64,000 nucleotides of DNA from Rubrivivax sp. Lineage in GTDB: Bacteria > Pseudomonadota > Gammaproteobacteria > Burkholderiales > Burkholderiaceae_C. Positions 6,791 to 16,050 of this stretch are shown here, one piece after another. The notes under the pieces were generated by a model. It saw only the letters and a program-made list of their open reading frames with translations. It did not search any database and had not been told where the DNA came from. Within the stretch, counting starts at the first letter, position 1, and each line of letters opens with the position of its first letter. Position numbers and translations under genes: made by a program. The stretch is from assembly GCA_027491255.1 (NCBI GenBank), contig JAIXWM010000157.1, positions 1 through 64,000 of the forward strand, given 5' to 3'.

Positions 6791-6806
6791 CTGTGATTCA
6801 AGACAG
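6791..6806. promoter_or_regulatory. LexA (SOS) box, distal
   Basis: A second exact CTGT-N8-ACAG motif, 18 bases from the first (centre to centre), covering the presumed -35 region. Paired LexA boxes are known from tightly repressed SOS genes such as colicin genes. Confidence 0.55.
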
Positions 6807-6817
6807 TTCTGGGGATT

Positions 6818-6840
6818 CCCGAGCCTTCTGCTCGGGTCTT
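6818..6840 (+). terminator. Hairpin, possible weak terminator
   Basis: CCCGAGC (6818-6824) pairs with GCTCGGG (6830-6836) across a five-base loop, followed by TCTT on the plus strand. There is no clear plus-strand gene just before it, so its role is uncertain. Confidence 0.3.
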
Positions 6841-6908
6841 CCATTCGGATCGGGGGGCCGCGCACCGGCCGGTGCCCTGCCCACTGCACCCTGCCCTAGG
6901 GCCCAGGC

Positions 6909-8348
6909 TCAGTACGCCATCCAGCCCACGTGGCTGGCCGCCGGCAGCGGCGCGGGCAGGGCCAGCCGCGCCACCGGGCCCCGGGCCAGTTGGGTGGCGT
7001 CCAGCACCACCAGTTCGCCGCAGCCCTGCGCGGCGTCATGCGTCCAGGCCAGCAGCCAGCCGTCGTCTTCGGCCTCGCCACGGGGCACGAACTGCGGCGC
7101 GGTGACGTAGACGCGCGGGCCGGCGTCCCACAGGCTGTCGGTGCGGCCCGAGTCGGCGTCGAGCTTGGCCACCGCGTGGTACCAGTAGTAGGCGTTCTCC
7201 ACCGGCTCGTCACCCCGGCTGCCCTGGGCCGAGACGTAGACCCAGCGGTGGCGGCGCCCGGTGCGGTCTTCACGGATGCAGGGCGCCTCGCCGCCAGCGT
7301 GGTGGTGCACGGTCACCTGGTGCGCGCCGCTGCCCAGGTCCAGCACGTGCCGGCTCAGGAACGGCCCCACCTCGGCCTGCGGGCCCACCGCCGCGCGATG
7401 CCCGCGCCCCAGGCCCGGCGGGTTCAGCCAGTCGAAATCCAGCAGGCCCCGATAGGTGGTGGTGTCGGCCACCAGCCGGCCGTCCTGCTCGTACGCGTTG
7501 GCCACGTGAAAGCTCTGCCACCCGTCGGGCAGCGGCATCACGCGCACCGGCCCCTCGCCTCGGCGCGGCACCGCCAGCACGCGCGAGGCGCCGGGCGGCA
7601 GCCCCACGGTGTCCAGCGGCACCATGCCGCCCAGCGCGAAGCGCGGCACGTCGAGCAGGCCCAACTGCACGACGACGTAGTGGTTTTCGGTGGCGACCGT
7701 GTCGTGCAGCAGCGCGCCCTTGACCCCGAGCGAGCGCTTGACGCGGGCACGCTCGCGCCACTGCGCGTCGAACTCGACGAAGGTGACGCTGTCGCTGCCC
7801 AGCACGCCCGGCGTCATCGCGTAGGCCACCAGGTGCCCGCTGTGCGGGTCGAAGCGCGGCATCGCCGACACCTGGGTCAACCCGCCGCCCAGGGCATTGA
7901 GCGGCGCAGGGCCCGTGGTGGCCAGCGTCTGGGCATCGAGGCAGTGATGCCCGTCCGCATCGGACGCCACCACCGCCCCGCCCCAGGCATAGACCTCGTG
8001 CGCCGCGCCGGTGGACAACTGCATGCGCCCCAGGTTGGCCAGCCGCCCGCCGGGCCGGTTGGTGAAGGGCCGCCGGCCCAGCAGCCGGCCGGCTGCCTGC
8101 TCGCGCCGTGCGAGCGGCAGGTCCACGTGGCGGGCGTGGTAGACCACCCGCCCGCCGTCGAAGCACGCCGAGGCCACCGTGCCATAGCCGTCCAGAAAGT
8201 GCACCGGCGTGCGGCCCGCGTGCTGCACCCCGGGGCCGTTGCGCAGCAGCGTGCCGCGCAGCCCTTCGGGCAGCGCGCCGGCAATCAGCGGCAGCTCGAG
8301 CCCGCGCACTTCGGCCGGGGCGGTGAACAAGTAGTGGTGGTCAGGCAT
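6909..8348 (-). CDS. Carotenoid oxygenase family protein
   Basis: A 479-residue member of the seven-bladed propeller family that cleaves double bonds of carotenoids, apocarotenoids or stilbenes with a non-haem iron held by four histidines. Visible features are GTLLRNGPG near the start, LLHDTVATENHYV (His215), SFHVANAYE and the C-terminal SHVGW, which supply three histidines. The usual first ligand motif (AHP before xDP) reads SAMPRFDP here, with Met163 where His is expected. This would weaken or alter iron binding. Length is normal. The gene faces the plus-strand Bug gene head to head. Confidence 0.85.
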   Translation of the reverse strand: MPDHHYLFTAPAEVRGLELPLIAGALPEGLRGTLLRNGPGVQHAGRTPVHFLDGYGTVASACFDGGRVVYHARHVDLPLARREQAAGRLLGRRPFTNRPGGRLANLGRMQLSTGAAHEVYAWGGAVVASDADGHHCLDAQTLATTGPAPLNALGGGLTQVSAMPRFDPHSGHLVAYAMTPGVLGSDSVTFVEFDAQWRERARVKRSLGVKGALLHDTVATENHYVVVQLGLLDVPRFALGGMVPLDTVGLPPGASRVLAVPRRGEGPVRVMPLPDGWQSFHVANAYEQDGRLVADTTTYRGLLDFDWLNPPGLGRGHRAAVGPQAEVGPFLSRHVLDLGSGAHQVTVHHHAGGEAPCIREDRTGRRHRWVYVSAQGSRGDEPVENAYYWYHAVAKLDADSGRTDSLWDAGPRVYVTAPQFVPRGEAEDDGWLLAWTHDAAQGCGELVVLDATQLARGPVARLALPAPLPAASHVGWMAY

Positions 8349-8528
8349 GGGGCAGGTCTCCTCCAGATGACGGGATCACGCCGAAAACGCCCGCTGAGCA
8401 TGCGTGGCGCGACGGGTCGCTGCCGGGTCATCGTAGGGGCCCCCAGGCGACCCCGCCTCGGTATTGCCCCGGGGTCGAGGCCCGCGCACAATCACTTCGG
8501 AGAAGGCCAAACCAAGGAGACCATCCTG

Positions 8529-9506
8529 ATGATCCCGAGACGCCTCGCCCTGTCCGCGTGCGCCGCCACCGCCCTGATGGGCGCCCTGCCCGCCGCGGCG
8601 CAACAGTCCGACCCCTGGCCCACGCGGCCCGTCACGCTGGTGGTGCCCTTTGCGCCGGGCGGCCCCACCGACACGGTGGCGCGGATGCTGGCCGAGCGGC
8701 TGCAGGCCCAGTGGAAGCAGCCGGTGGTGCTGGACTACAAGCCGGGCGGCGGCACGATGGTGGGCACGCAGCTGGTGGCGCGGGCGCCCGGCGACGGCCA
8801 CACGCTGGGTATGGCGATCAGCGCGCTGATGATCAACCCGGCGCTGCAGCCCAAGATGCCCTACGACACGCTGAAGGACCTGGCCCCGGTGGCGCTGATC
8901 GGGCAGGCCCATTTCGGCCTGTTCGCGCACCCCTCGCTGGAGGCGCGCAACATGCCCGAGCTGATCGCCTACGCGCGCCGCAATCCGGGCAAGCTGTCCT
9001 ACGCCACGCCCGGGGTCGGCACCGGCACGCACCTGGCCGGGGAGCTGATGCAATCGCTGGCCGGCGTGCAGATGGTGCACGTGCCCTACCGCGGCAGCGC
9101 CCCGGCGCAGCAGGACGTCATCGCCGGCCGGGTGCCGCTGCTGTTCGACGTGCAGTTCTCGGCCATGCCCTTCGTGCGCGAAGGCCGCCTGAAGCTGCTG
9201 GCGCTGGCCAGCCCGCGCCGGGCCCAGCTGACGCCCGAGGTGCCGCTGATGGAAGAGACGCTGCCAGGCTTCAGCGCGATGAGCCTGATCGGCGTGATCG
9301 CCCCGGCCGCGACGCCACGGCCGCTGGTCGACCGTATCGCCGCCGACATCGGCACGGCCGTGCGATCGCCCGAGATGGGGGCCCGGATGGCGCAGCTCGG
9401 CATGGAGCCCGTCGGCTCCACCTCCGCCGAATACGAGGCGATCGTGCGCACCGAGATCGCCAAGTGGACGCAGGTCGTCAAGACGGCCGGCATCAAGCTG
9501 GACTGA
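8529..9506 (+). CDS. Bug-family solute-binding protein (TTT type)
   Basis: A 325-residue periplasmic binding protein of the Bug/TctC family, expanded in Burkholderiales, which binds carboxylates and related acids. A signal peptide with a cleavage site near AAAQQ is visible at residues 1-24. Family motifs follow: WPTRPVTLVVPFAPGGPTDT, PGGGTMVGTQ, GHTLGMA and MVHVPYRGSAPAQQD. The ATG at 8529 has an AAGGAG ribosome site; the frame stays open far upstream only as a shadow of the carotenoid oxygenase gene. It lies 10 bases before the TauD-type gene and is probably co-transcribed with it. No TctA/TctB membrane genes are nearby. Confidence 0.88.
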   Translation: MIPRRLALSACAATALMGALPAAAQQSDPWPTRPVTLVVPFAPGGPTDTVARMLAERLQAQWKQPVVLDYKPGGGTMVGTQLVARAPGDGHTLGMAISALMINPALQPKMPYDTLKDLAPVALIGQAHFGLFAHPSLEARNMPELIAYARRNPGKLSYATPGVGTGTHLAGELMQSLAGVQMVHVPYRGSAPAQQDVIAGRVPLLFDVQFSAMPFVREGRLKLLALASPRRAQLTPEVPLMEETLPGFSAMSLIGVIAPAATPRPLVDRIAADIGTAVRSPEMGARMAQLGMEPVGSTSAEYEAIVRTEIAKWTQVVKTAGIKLD

Positions 9507-9516
9507 GGGGGCCCCG

Positions 9517-10398
9517 ATGGACTGGAAGATCACCCCGGTCGGCCCGCTGGGCGCCCGCGTCGAGGGGCCGGATCTGCGCGAGCCGCTGACGCCGGCGCAG
9601 GTGCGGCGCATCGAGCAGCTGATGGACGAGCACGCGGTGCTGGTGTTCCCGGGCCAGCAGATCGACCAGCACCAGCAGATCGCCTTTGCGCGCAGCCTGG
9701 GGCCGCTGGATCTGGGGCTGCGCAAGATCACCGGCGGCGGAGCGCACCGCTTTGCCTACGACGAGCTGGCCGACATCTCCAACGTCAAGGCCGACGGCAG
9801 CATCGCCGGCCGCGACGACCCCAAGATCGTGGGCAACGTCGCCAACCAGCTGTGGCACAGCGATTCCAGCTTCCAGCGCCCGCGCGCCAAGTACTCGATG
9901 CTGCACGCCGTCGTGGTGCCCGGCTTCGGCGGCGAGACCGAGTTTGCCGACCTGCGCCTGGCCTGGGACACGCTGCCCGCCTGGCTGCAGCAGCGCGTGC
10001 GCGGCCTGCGCGCCGTGCACTACGCGCTGCACTCGCGCTTCATGCTGGGCGCCACGCACTACACCGAGGCCCAGCGGGCGGCCATGCCGCCGGTGGAATG
10101 GCCGCTGGTGCAGACCGACCCGCGCAGCGGGCGCACCGTGCTCTTCGTCGGTGTGCACGCCTGCGAGATCCCGGGCATGACCCTGGCCGAAGGGCGCATG
10201 CTGCTGGCCGACCTGCTGGAACACGCCACGCGGCGCGAGCACGTCTACCAGCACCGCTGGGCCGTCGGCGACCTGGTGATGTGGGACAACACCACCACCG
10301 TGCACCGCGGCCGCTGGTTCGACTTCGCCGAGCGCCGCGAGTTGCGCCGCGCCACCACCGAGGAAGTGCAGGCCTCGCCCGAGGCGCTGGCGGCCTGA
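9517..10398 (+). CDS. TauD/TfdA-family 2-oxoglutarate dioxygenase
   Basis: A 293-residue non-haem iron, 2-oxoglutarate-dependent oxygenase. The facial triad is visible: His114 and Asp116 in LWHSDSSF, and the distal His near residue 263 in TTVHRGRWF. An arginine-rich ERRELRRATT follows and should hold the 2-oxoglutarate carboxylate. Relatives hydroxylate taurine, 2,4-D or alkyl sulfates. It follows a periplasmic binding gene and converges with the molybdenum-hydroxylase operon, so it probably belongs to the same catabolic task. The substrate is unknown. Confidence 0.88.
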   Translation: MDWKITPVGPLGARVEGPDLREPLTPAQVRRIEQLMDEHAVLVFPGQQIDQHQQIAFARSLGPLDLGLRKITGGGAHRFAYDELADISNVKADGSIAGRDDPKIVGNVANQLWHSDSSFQRPRAKYSMLHAVVVPGFGGETEFADLRLAWDTLPAWLQQRVRGLRAVHYALHSRFMLGATHYTEAQRAAMPPVEWPLVQTDPRSGRTVLFVGVHACEIPGMTLAEGRMLLADLLEHATRREHVYQHRWAVGDLVMWDNTTTVHRGRWFDFAERRELRRATTEEVQASPEALAA

Positions 10399-10411
10399 GC
10401 CTGCGCCGGCT

Positions 10412-10975
10412 TCAGCGCGCCGCCGCCAGAGCTGGCGCCAGATCGGCGTGCCAGCGCTGCCAGTCACGGCCCGGATGCACGGTGCCGCAGTGCGGGCAGC
10501 GGCGGGCGGCCTCGTCGGCGTCGTAGAAGCGGCGGTAGACCACGGGCAGGTCCTCGACGATGCTGGCCAGCTGCAGCTCGCTGCGGTGCACCGAGGTGCC
10601 GCAGCGGGCGCAGAACCACTCGAAGGCGTCCAGCACGCCGGCCGGCCGCGGCAGTTCGATCACGGTGCACAGGCTGCCCGGCTCGGGGCGCTGCGGCGAA
10701 TGCAGCACGTGCGCCGGCAGCAGGAAGATGTCGCCTTCGCGCAGATCGATGCGCTCGAACTTGCCGCGGTCGGCCACCAGCAGCTGGGCGTTGCCCCTGA
10801 ACTGGTGGAAGTACTCCTCGTAGGGGTCGTCGTGGAAGTCGGTGCGCTGGTTCGGGCCGCCGACCACGGTGACGATCATGTCCGAGTCCTTCCAGACCTG
10901 CTGGTTGCCCACCGGCGGTTTCAGCAGGTGCTGGTGCTCTTCGATCCAGCGCGCGAAGTTGATCGGTCGACGCAT
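10412..10975 (-). CDS. nbaC: 3-hydroxyanthranilate 3,4-dioxygenase-like enzyme
   Basis: A 187-residue cupin dioxygenase. Family features run through the whole length: INFARWIEEHQHLLKPPVGN, QVWKDSDMIVTVVGGPN, the metal site TDFHDDPYEEYFH (His48, Glu54) and VLHSPQRPEPG (His92). A C-terminal rubredoxin-like knot has C122/C125 and C160/C163, as in bacterial enzymes. This family opens the ring of 3-hydroxyanthranilate. No other kynurenine-pathway gene is present, and it ends an operon with a molybdenum hydroxylase and a DapA-family lyase, so a related amino- or hydroxy-aromatic is possible. A strong AAAGGAG site supports the start. Confidence 0.8.
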   Translation of the reverse strand: MRRPINFARWIEEHQHLLKPPVGNQQVWKDSDMIVTVVGGPNQRTDFHDDPYEEYFHQFRGNAQLLVADRGKFERIDLREGDIFLLPAHVLHSPQRPEPGSLCTVIELPRPAGVLDAFEWFCARCGTSVHRSELQLASIVEDLPVVYRRFYDADEAARRCPHCGTVHPGRDWQRWHADLAPALAAAR

Positions 10976-11009
10976 CGGGAGTCTCCTTTCCAGAGGGTAC
11001 TCGAAGGGT

Positions 11010-11815
11010 TCAGGCCGCGGCGCCGCCAAAGCGCCGCACGGCGCGCCGTGCCAGCACGCCGGCCAGGTGGCAGCGGTAGTCGGCGCTGGCGTGCAGGTCG
11101 CCGTGGGCGATGCCGGCGTCGGGCCGCAGCCCGTCCAGCGCCTCGGGCGCGAAGCGCTGCGCGAGCCGGGATTCGGCCTCGGCCCAGCGGCACACGCCCT
11201 GGCCCAGGCCGGTGACGGCCACGCGCACCGCGCCGCCGGCCTGCCGGGCCACCGCCACGCCCGCAAGCGCGAAGCGCGATGCGGGCTGCTCCTCCTTCGC
11301 GTAGTGCAGCGCCTGGCGGCTGGCAAAGCGCGCGCCCACCAGCACCTCGTCGGGCTCGAGCGCGGTGGCGAACAGGCCGGTGAAGAAGTCGTCGGCGGCG
11401 ATCTCGCGCCGGTCGGTCACCAACGTCGCGCCGGCGGCCAGCACGCCGGCGGGCCAGCAGGCCGCGGGGTCGGCGTTCGCGAGCGAGCCGCCCAGCGTGC
11501 CGCGCTGGCGCACTTGCGCGTCGGCGATGCCACCGGCCAGCGCCGCCAGGCCGGGCAGGCGCTCGCGCACCAGCGGCGCGGCGGCCACCGCGGCGTGCGT
11601 GCACATCGCCCCGATCCACAGGCCGTCGCCGTCGGCGCGCAGGCTGCGCAACTCGGCGACGCGGCCCAGGTCGATCAGCACCGGCGGCGCCGACAGGCCG
11701 AGCTTCATCGCCGCCAGCAGGCTCTGGCCGCCGGCCAGCAGCCGGGCTTCCGGGTTCTCGCGCAGCGCTGCCACGGCGTCGGCCACCTGGGCGGCGCGGC
11801 GGTACTCGAAGGGGC

Positions 11816-11819
<4 letters not shown>
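11010..11819 (-). CDS. Molybdenum hydroxylase, FAD subunit (CoxM-like)
   Basis: A 269-residue medium subunit of a xanthine-oxidase-type hydroxylase. LLAGGQSLLAAMKLG is the first FAD-binding loop and RQRGTLGGSLANADPAA the second; the CoxM-type C-terminal domain follows. It carries electrons from the iron-sulfur subunit to the external acceptor. The TTG start at 11819 overlaps the TGA of the 2Fe-2S subunit gene (TTGA). The arginine, alanine-rich codon use matches the neighbours. The 3-hydroxyanthranilate-dioxygenase-like gene follows 34 bases later. Confidence 0.87.
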
Positions 11820-12307
<488 letters not shown>

Positions 12308-12330
12308 GCCCCGTACCCCGTGCCCCGGGC

Positions 12331-13293
12331 TCAGGCCAGGCGCAGCCCGCTGCGGGCGAAGGCCTCGCGGGTGGCGGCCTTCTCGGCTTCGCTCAGGTTC
12401 AGCAGCGGCCGGCGCACCGGCCCGCCGGCCTGCCCCAGCAGCTCCAGCCAGTACTTGGTGCAGGCCTGCGGCGTGCCCGAGGGCCGGGCCGAGCGGAAGG
12501 CCTGGCGCGCCGGCTCCAGGCTGTCGCGCACCGCGCGCGCCTCGGCGTGGCGGCCCTCGAAGGCCAGGCGCGTGTACTCGTTGATGCGCCGGTCCACCTT
12601 GGTCTGCAGCAGGAAGGGCGGCGTCGAGCACAGGTACAGGCGCCAGCCCAGCTCGATGATGTTGTCCAGCCAGTCCTCCTCGGACGCGGTGCTGACCAGG
12701 ATCTTGTCGCCGGCCAACGCGGTCAGCTCGCGGTACAGCGCGCGGTCGACGCTGTACTTGATGGCGACGATGTTGGGCAGCTCGGCGATGCGCGCGCACA
12801 GCTGGGGGCTCATCACGTAGCCGCAGTCGGGGTGGTTCCACAGCGCGATGCCGATGTCGAGCTGCTCGCTCAGGTGGCGGTAGTACTCGTAGACCGTCTC
12901 GTCGGGCCGGTGGTGGAAGTGCAGCACCGGGCTGTGGACGACGATGTAGTCGGCGCCGATGGCCTGCGAATGGCGCGCCAGCTCGAGCACGACGTCGAGG
13001 TGGGTGTCGGAGCACGAGGTGACGATGCCGCAGCGGCCGGCGGCCTCTTCCACGGCCAGCTCGAAGGTGCGCTTGCGCTCGGCCACCGACATCGAGAAGA
13101 ACTCGCCCTGCTTGCCGCTGACGAAGAGCCCGCCCAGCTCGAGGTCGCGGATCCAGTGGCGCAGGTTGCGGCGCAGGCCGGCTTCGTCGAGCGACAGGTC
13201 TTCGGCGAAGGGCGTGGCCGTGGCGGCCCAGACGCCGCGGAAATGCTCGCGCGCGTAGGCTTTGGCGTCGTGCTTGCGGTAAGGAACGGTCAT
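12331..13293 (-). CDS. DapA/NanA-family lyase, atypical active site
   Basis: A 320-residue TIM-barrel aldolase/lyase of the dihydrodipicolinate synthase family. The Schiff-base lysine is K179 in NIVAIKYS. FVSGKQGEFFSMSVAERKR stands in for the usual GTTGE substrate loop, and the position of the catalytic tyrosine (YNxP motif) reads LWNHP, so the tyrosine is replaced by Trp. This argues against true DapA activity and for a hydratase-aldolase or dehydratase on another 2-oxo acid. It lies between the large and small subunits of the molybdenum hydroxylase, four bases past the former, so it should act in the same pathway. Confidence 0.8.
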   Translation of the reverse strand: MTVPYRKHDAKAYAREHFRGVWAATATPFAEDLSLDEAGLRRNLRHWIRDLELGGLFVSGKQGEFFSMSVAERKRTFELAVEEAAGRCGIVTSCSDTHLDVVLELARHSQAIGADYIVVHSPVLHFHHRPDETVYEYYRHLSEQLDIGIALWNHPDCGYVMSPQLCARIAELPNIVAIKYSVDRALYRELTALAGDKILVSTASEEDWLDNIIELGWRLYLCSTPPFLLQTKVDRRINEYTRLAFEGRHAEARAVRDSLEPARQAFRSARPSGTPQACTKYWLELLGQAGGPVRRPLLNLSEAEKAATREAFARSGLRLA

Positions 13294-13297
13294 GGTC

Positions 13298-15415
13298 TCA
13301 CTCCGTGGTGGGGCCTCCTGCCATCGCGCGCCACAGGCGCTCGGCAGTGAGCGGGAATTCGAGCTCGGGCTCGCCGAAGGCCGACAGCGCGTCGGCGGCG
13401 GAGTTCAGCAGCGCCGCCGGCACGCCGATGCAGCCGGCCTCGCCCACGCCCTTGGCGCCCAGCGCGTTGGCGGCGGTGGGCTGGTGCAGGCTGTGCAGCT
13501 CGACGGCCGGCAGGTCGTCGGCGCGCGGCACGGCGTAGTCCATCAGCGAGCCGGTCAGCAGCTGGCCCTCGTCGTCGTAGACGATGCGCTCCAGCAGGGC
13601 CTGCCCCAGGCCCTGGGCCAGGCCGCCGACGAGCTGGCCGCGTGCCAGCGGCGGCGAGACCACGTGCCCGGCGTCGTCGACCCAGACGATGCGCTCGACG
13701 CGCGGGCGGCCGGTTTCGCGGTCGATGGCCAGGCGGGCGATCACGCAGCCGTAGCTCCAGGCCTCGGCCGGCGCGTGGTAGATCTCCTCGGCGCTGATCG
13801 GCAGCGGCTCGCCCGCGGCGCGGCGGCGGGCCACGGCCTGCGCGGCCCGCAGCACCGCGCTGCCGCCGATCGCCATGCTGCGGCTGGCCAGCGCGCCGAT
13901 GCCCTCGGGCCCGTGGGCGGTGTCGCCTTGGCGCACCGTCACCTGCTGCGGCGCGCAGCCCAGCGCCTGCGCGGCGATGGCCGCATAGCTGGTCTCGTGG
14001 CCCTGCCCCTGCGCGCACGAGCCGCTGGCCACCTCGGCGCGGCCGTCGGCGTGGAGCGTCACGCGCGCGCTCTCCCAGCCCTGGCCGCAGGGCTCCACGT
14101 AGAGCGCGGCGCCGATGCCCACCAGCTCGCCGGCGGCGCGCCGCTGCGCCTGGCGCGCGCGCTCGGCCTCGTAGCCGAAATGCCGGGCCGCGCCGTCCAG
14201 CGCGGCGCGGTAGTCGCCCGCGTCCAGCATCTCGCCGGTGGGGGTGCGCCAGGGCATCTGCGCGGCGTCGACCAGATTGCGGCGGCGCAGCTCCAGCGGG
14301 TCGCAGCCCAGGCGGCGCGCGGCGCGCTCCACCAGGCGCTCCATCAGCAGCGCGGCCTCGGGGCGGCCGGCGCCGCGGTAGATCGTCACCGGGGCGGTGT
14401 GCGAGCGCCGCAGGCTCGCCTGGATGTCGACGCCGTCGACGCGGTAGGGACCGGGCAGGATGCGCGCGGCATTGCGTGCCGGCACCACGGCGCTGAAAGG
14501 CAGCCAGGCGCCGGCGCTGGCCTGCAGGCGCGCGCGCAGGTGCAGGAAGCGGCCTTCGGCCGAGCACGCGAGCTCGCCTGCCAGCCGCAGGCCCCGGCCG
14601 TGCATGCCGGCGGTGAATTCCTCGGCGCGCGAGGCAGCCCAGCGCACGGCGCCCCGGCGCTGCCACGCGGCCCAGGCGACGGCGATCTCCTCGGGCCCGA
14701 GCGAGGAGCGCGCGCCGAAGGCGCCACCGACGTCGGGCGACATCACGCGCACCTGCGCCGCCGGCAGGCCCAGCGCGCGGGCGAGGTCGGCGCGCGCGCG
14801 CCAGGGCGTCTGCGTGGGCAGCCACACGTCGAGACGCTGCTCGGCCTCGGCCCAGGCGGCCACCACGCCCCGGGGCTCGAGCGCCAGCGCCACCACGCGC
14901 GGCTGCGCGTGGCTCATGCCCACCACGCAGGGCGCCCGGGCCGGCGCATCGCCGCTGCGGTGCGCGATGCGCGCCATCTCGGGGGCGGCCGGGTCGTGGT
15001 CGCCCCAGGCCGGCAGTGGCTCGGCGTCCAGCACCACGGCCTCGGCCCCGCGGTGCGCCGCCTGCGCCGTGGCCGCCAGCACCAGCGCCACCGGCTGGCC
15101 GACGTGCAGCACCTCGCCGGTGGCGAGCAGCGGGAAGTCGTTCGTCTGCAGGCCGGGCACCAGCGGGTTGGGCGGTGGCATGGTGATGCCGGGCAGATCA
15201 GCCGCGGTCAGCACCGCCTCGACCCCGTGAACCGCAAGCGCCTCGGCGCTGTCGATGCCGTCGATGCGCGCATGCGGATGGGCGCTGCGCGCGAAGGCGG
15301 CGTGCAGCAGGCCGGGCAGCGCAATGTCGTGCACGTAGCGGCCGGCGCCGGTGAGCAGGCGGCGGTCTTCCACGCGGCTCAGCGCAGGGCGCGCGGTTGC
15401 GCCGGTCGGTGGCAT
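13298..15415 (-). CDS. Molybdenum hydroxylase, large MoCo subunit
   Basis: About 705 residues of the xanthine-dehydrogenase/CO-dehydrogenase large-subunit type. The N-terminal ab hammerhead domain begins RVEDRRLLTGAGRYVHDIAL; QTPWRARADLARALGLP and SPDVGGAFGAR mark the cofactor-binding core, and GAKGVGEAGCIG carries the catalytic glutamate (about residue 659). No CoxL-type VAYRCSFR copper loop is seen, so it hydroxylates an organic ring or aldehyde rather than CO. The ATG at 15415 is preferred to a TTG at 15445. It is the first gene of the operon; tandem octamer repeats lie just upstream. Confidence 0.88.
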   Translation of the reverse strand: MPPTGATARPALSRVEDRRLLTGAGRYVHDIALPGLLHAAFARSAHPHARIDGIDSAEALAVHGVEAVLTAADLPGITMPPPNPLVPGLQTNDFPLLATGEVLHVGQPVALVLAATAQAAHRGAEAVVLDAEPLPAWGDHDPAAPEMARIAHRSGDAPARAPCVVGMSHAQPRVVALALEPRGVVAAWAEAEQRLDVWLPTQTPWRARADLARALGLPAAQVRVMSPDVGGAFGARSSLGPEEIAVAWAAWQRRGAVRWAASRAEEFTAGMHGRGLRLAGELACSAEGRFLHLRARLQASAGAWLPFSAVVPARNAARILPGPYRVDGVDIQASLRRSHTAPVTIYRGAGRPEAALLMERLVERAARRLGCDPLELRRRNLVDAAQMPWRTPTGEMLDAGDYRAALDGAARHFGYEAERARQAQRRAAGELVGIGAALYVEPCGQGWESARVTLHADGRAEVASGSCAQGQGHETSYAAIAAQALGCAPQQVTVRQGDTAHGPEGIGALASRSMAIGGSAVLRAAQAVARRRAAGEPLPISAEEIYHAPAEAWSYGCVIARLAIDRETGRPRVERIVWVDDAGHVVSPPLARGQLVGGLAQGLGQALLERIVYDDEGQLLTGSLMDYAVPRADDLPAVELHSLHQPTAANALGAKGVGEAGCIGVPAALLNSAADALSAFGEPELEFPLTAERLWRAMAGGPTTE

Positions 15416-15446
15416 GCGTGTGGAGTGCGGGCGTTGTCCGGGCAAA

Positions 15447-15598
15447 GCGGTCGGGCGGTCGGGCGGTCGGGCGGTCGGGCGGTCGGGCGGTCGGGTGCTC
15501 AGGTGCTCAGGTGCTCAGGTGCTCAGGTGCTCAGGTACTCAGGGGCGCAGGTGCTCAGGGCCTCAGGTGCTCCGGTTCCCGGGGGCTCAGGCGGTGCC
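15447..15598. repeat. Tandem octamer repeats
   Basis: Six perfect copies of GCGGTCGG (15447-15494) run directly into copies of GTGCTCAG (five perfect from 15495, then a series of imperfect ones to about 15598), all in one eight-base register. The array lies immediately upstream of the molybdenum-hydroxylase operon and overlaps the end of the decayed sugE gene. Such arrays can change length by slippage. Both units share a GnGnTCnG pattern, so one may derive from the other. Confidence 0.9.
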
Positions 15599-15899
15599 AG
15601 CCAGCTTCAAGCCGATGATGCCGCGACGATGCGGGGCTGACAAGCCGCTCCAGCGTGGCCGGCTCACCGAACGGCCCCAGGGCCACAAAGCCGGTGGCAT
15701 CGCGCACATCCCTACCAGACCGCATGCGAGGTACCGACTGGCAGCGACTTCTCGCCACCCTCAGCAGCGCGACGCTGAGCTCCGTGAACCCGACCGGGAG
15801 CACGCTCGGCCACCGCAGCGAGAACCCCTCGGTGCACTTCAGCCCGATGGCCCACGCCACCTCGAACAGGCCTGCGACCATCCTCAGCAACCAGGGCAT
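15587..15899 (-). pseudogene. sugE: sugE-like SMR transporter, decayed
   Basis: Three frames together give a small multidrug-resistance/guanidinium exporter: MPWLLRMVAGLFEVAWAIGL and KCTEGFSLRWPSV in the first, EKSLPVGTSHAVW in the second, then GEPATLERLVS and finally IIGLKLAGTA before a TGA. Frameshifts and an internal TAG separate them, and the middle helix is damaged. The intact family has about 105 residues and four membrane helices. The gene is dead. I saw no guanidine riboswitch upstream. Confidence 0.7.
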
Positions 15900-16050
15900 C
15901 CACCACCGCGCGCACCACTTGCACAAGCCCGTTGCGCGAGCGCGCGACGGGCAGAACCGCCGAAGCCGGGCCAGGCCCGGCACGAGATCGGATCGTAGTC
16001 GACGCGCGCCGGGGCCTCGGCGCTCGGCCCACGGCCCGGGCAGATGGCCC

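Noticed and set aside
6930..8528. A long plus-strand extension upstream of the Bug protein gene
   Set aside because: It is the antisense of the carotenoid oxygenase gene. The signal peptide and AAGGAG site place the real start at 8529.
15447..15598. Octamer array considered as a CRISPR array
   Set aside because: Units are eight bases long and contiguous without spacers.
13292..15640. A 782-codon plus-strand frame opposite the molybdenum-hydroxylase large subunit
   Set aside because: Its composition is that of a shadow frame, and it ends by translating the octamer repeats.
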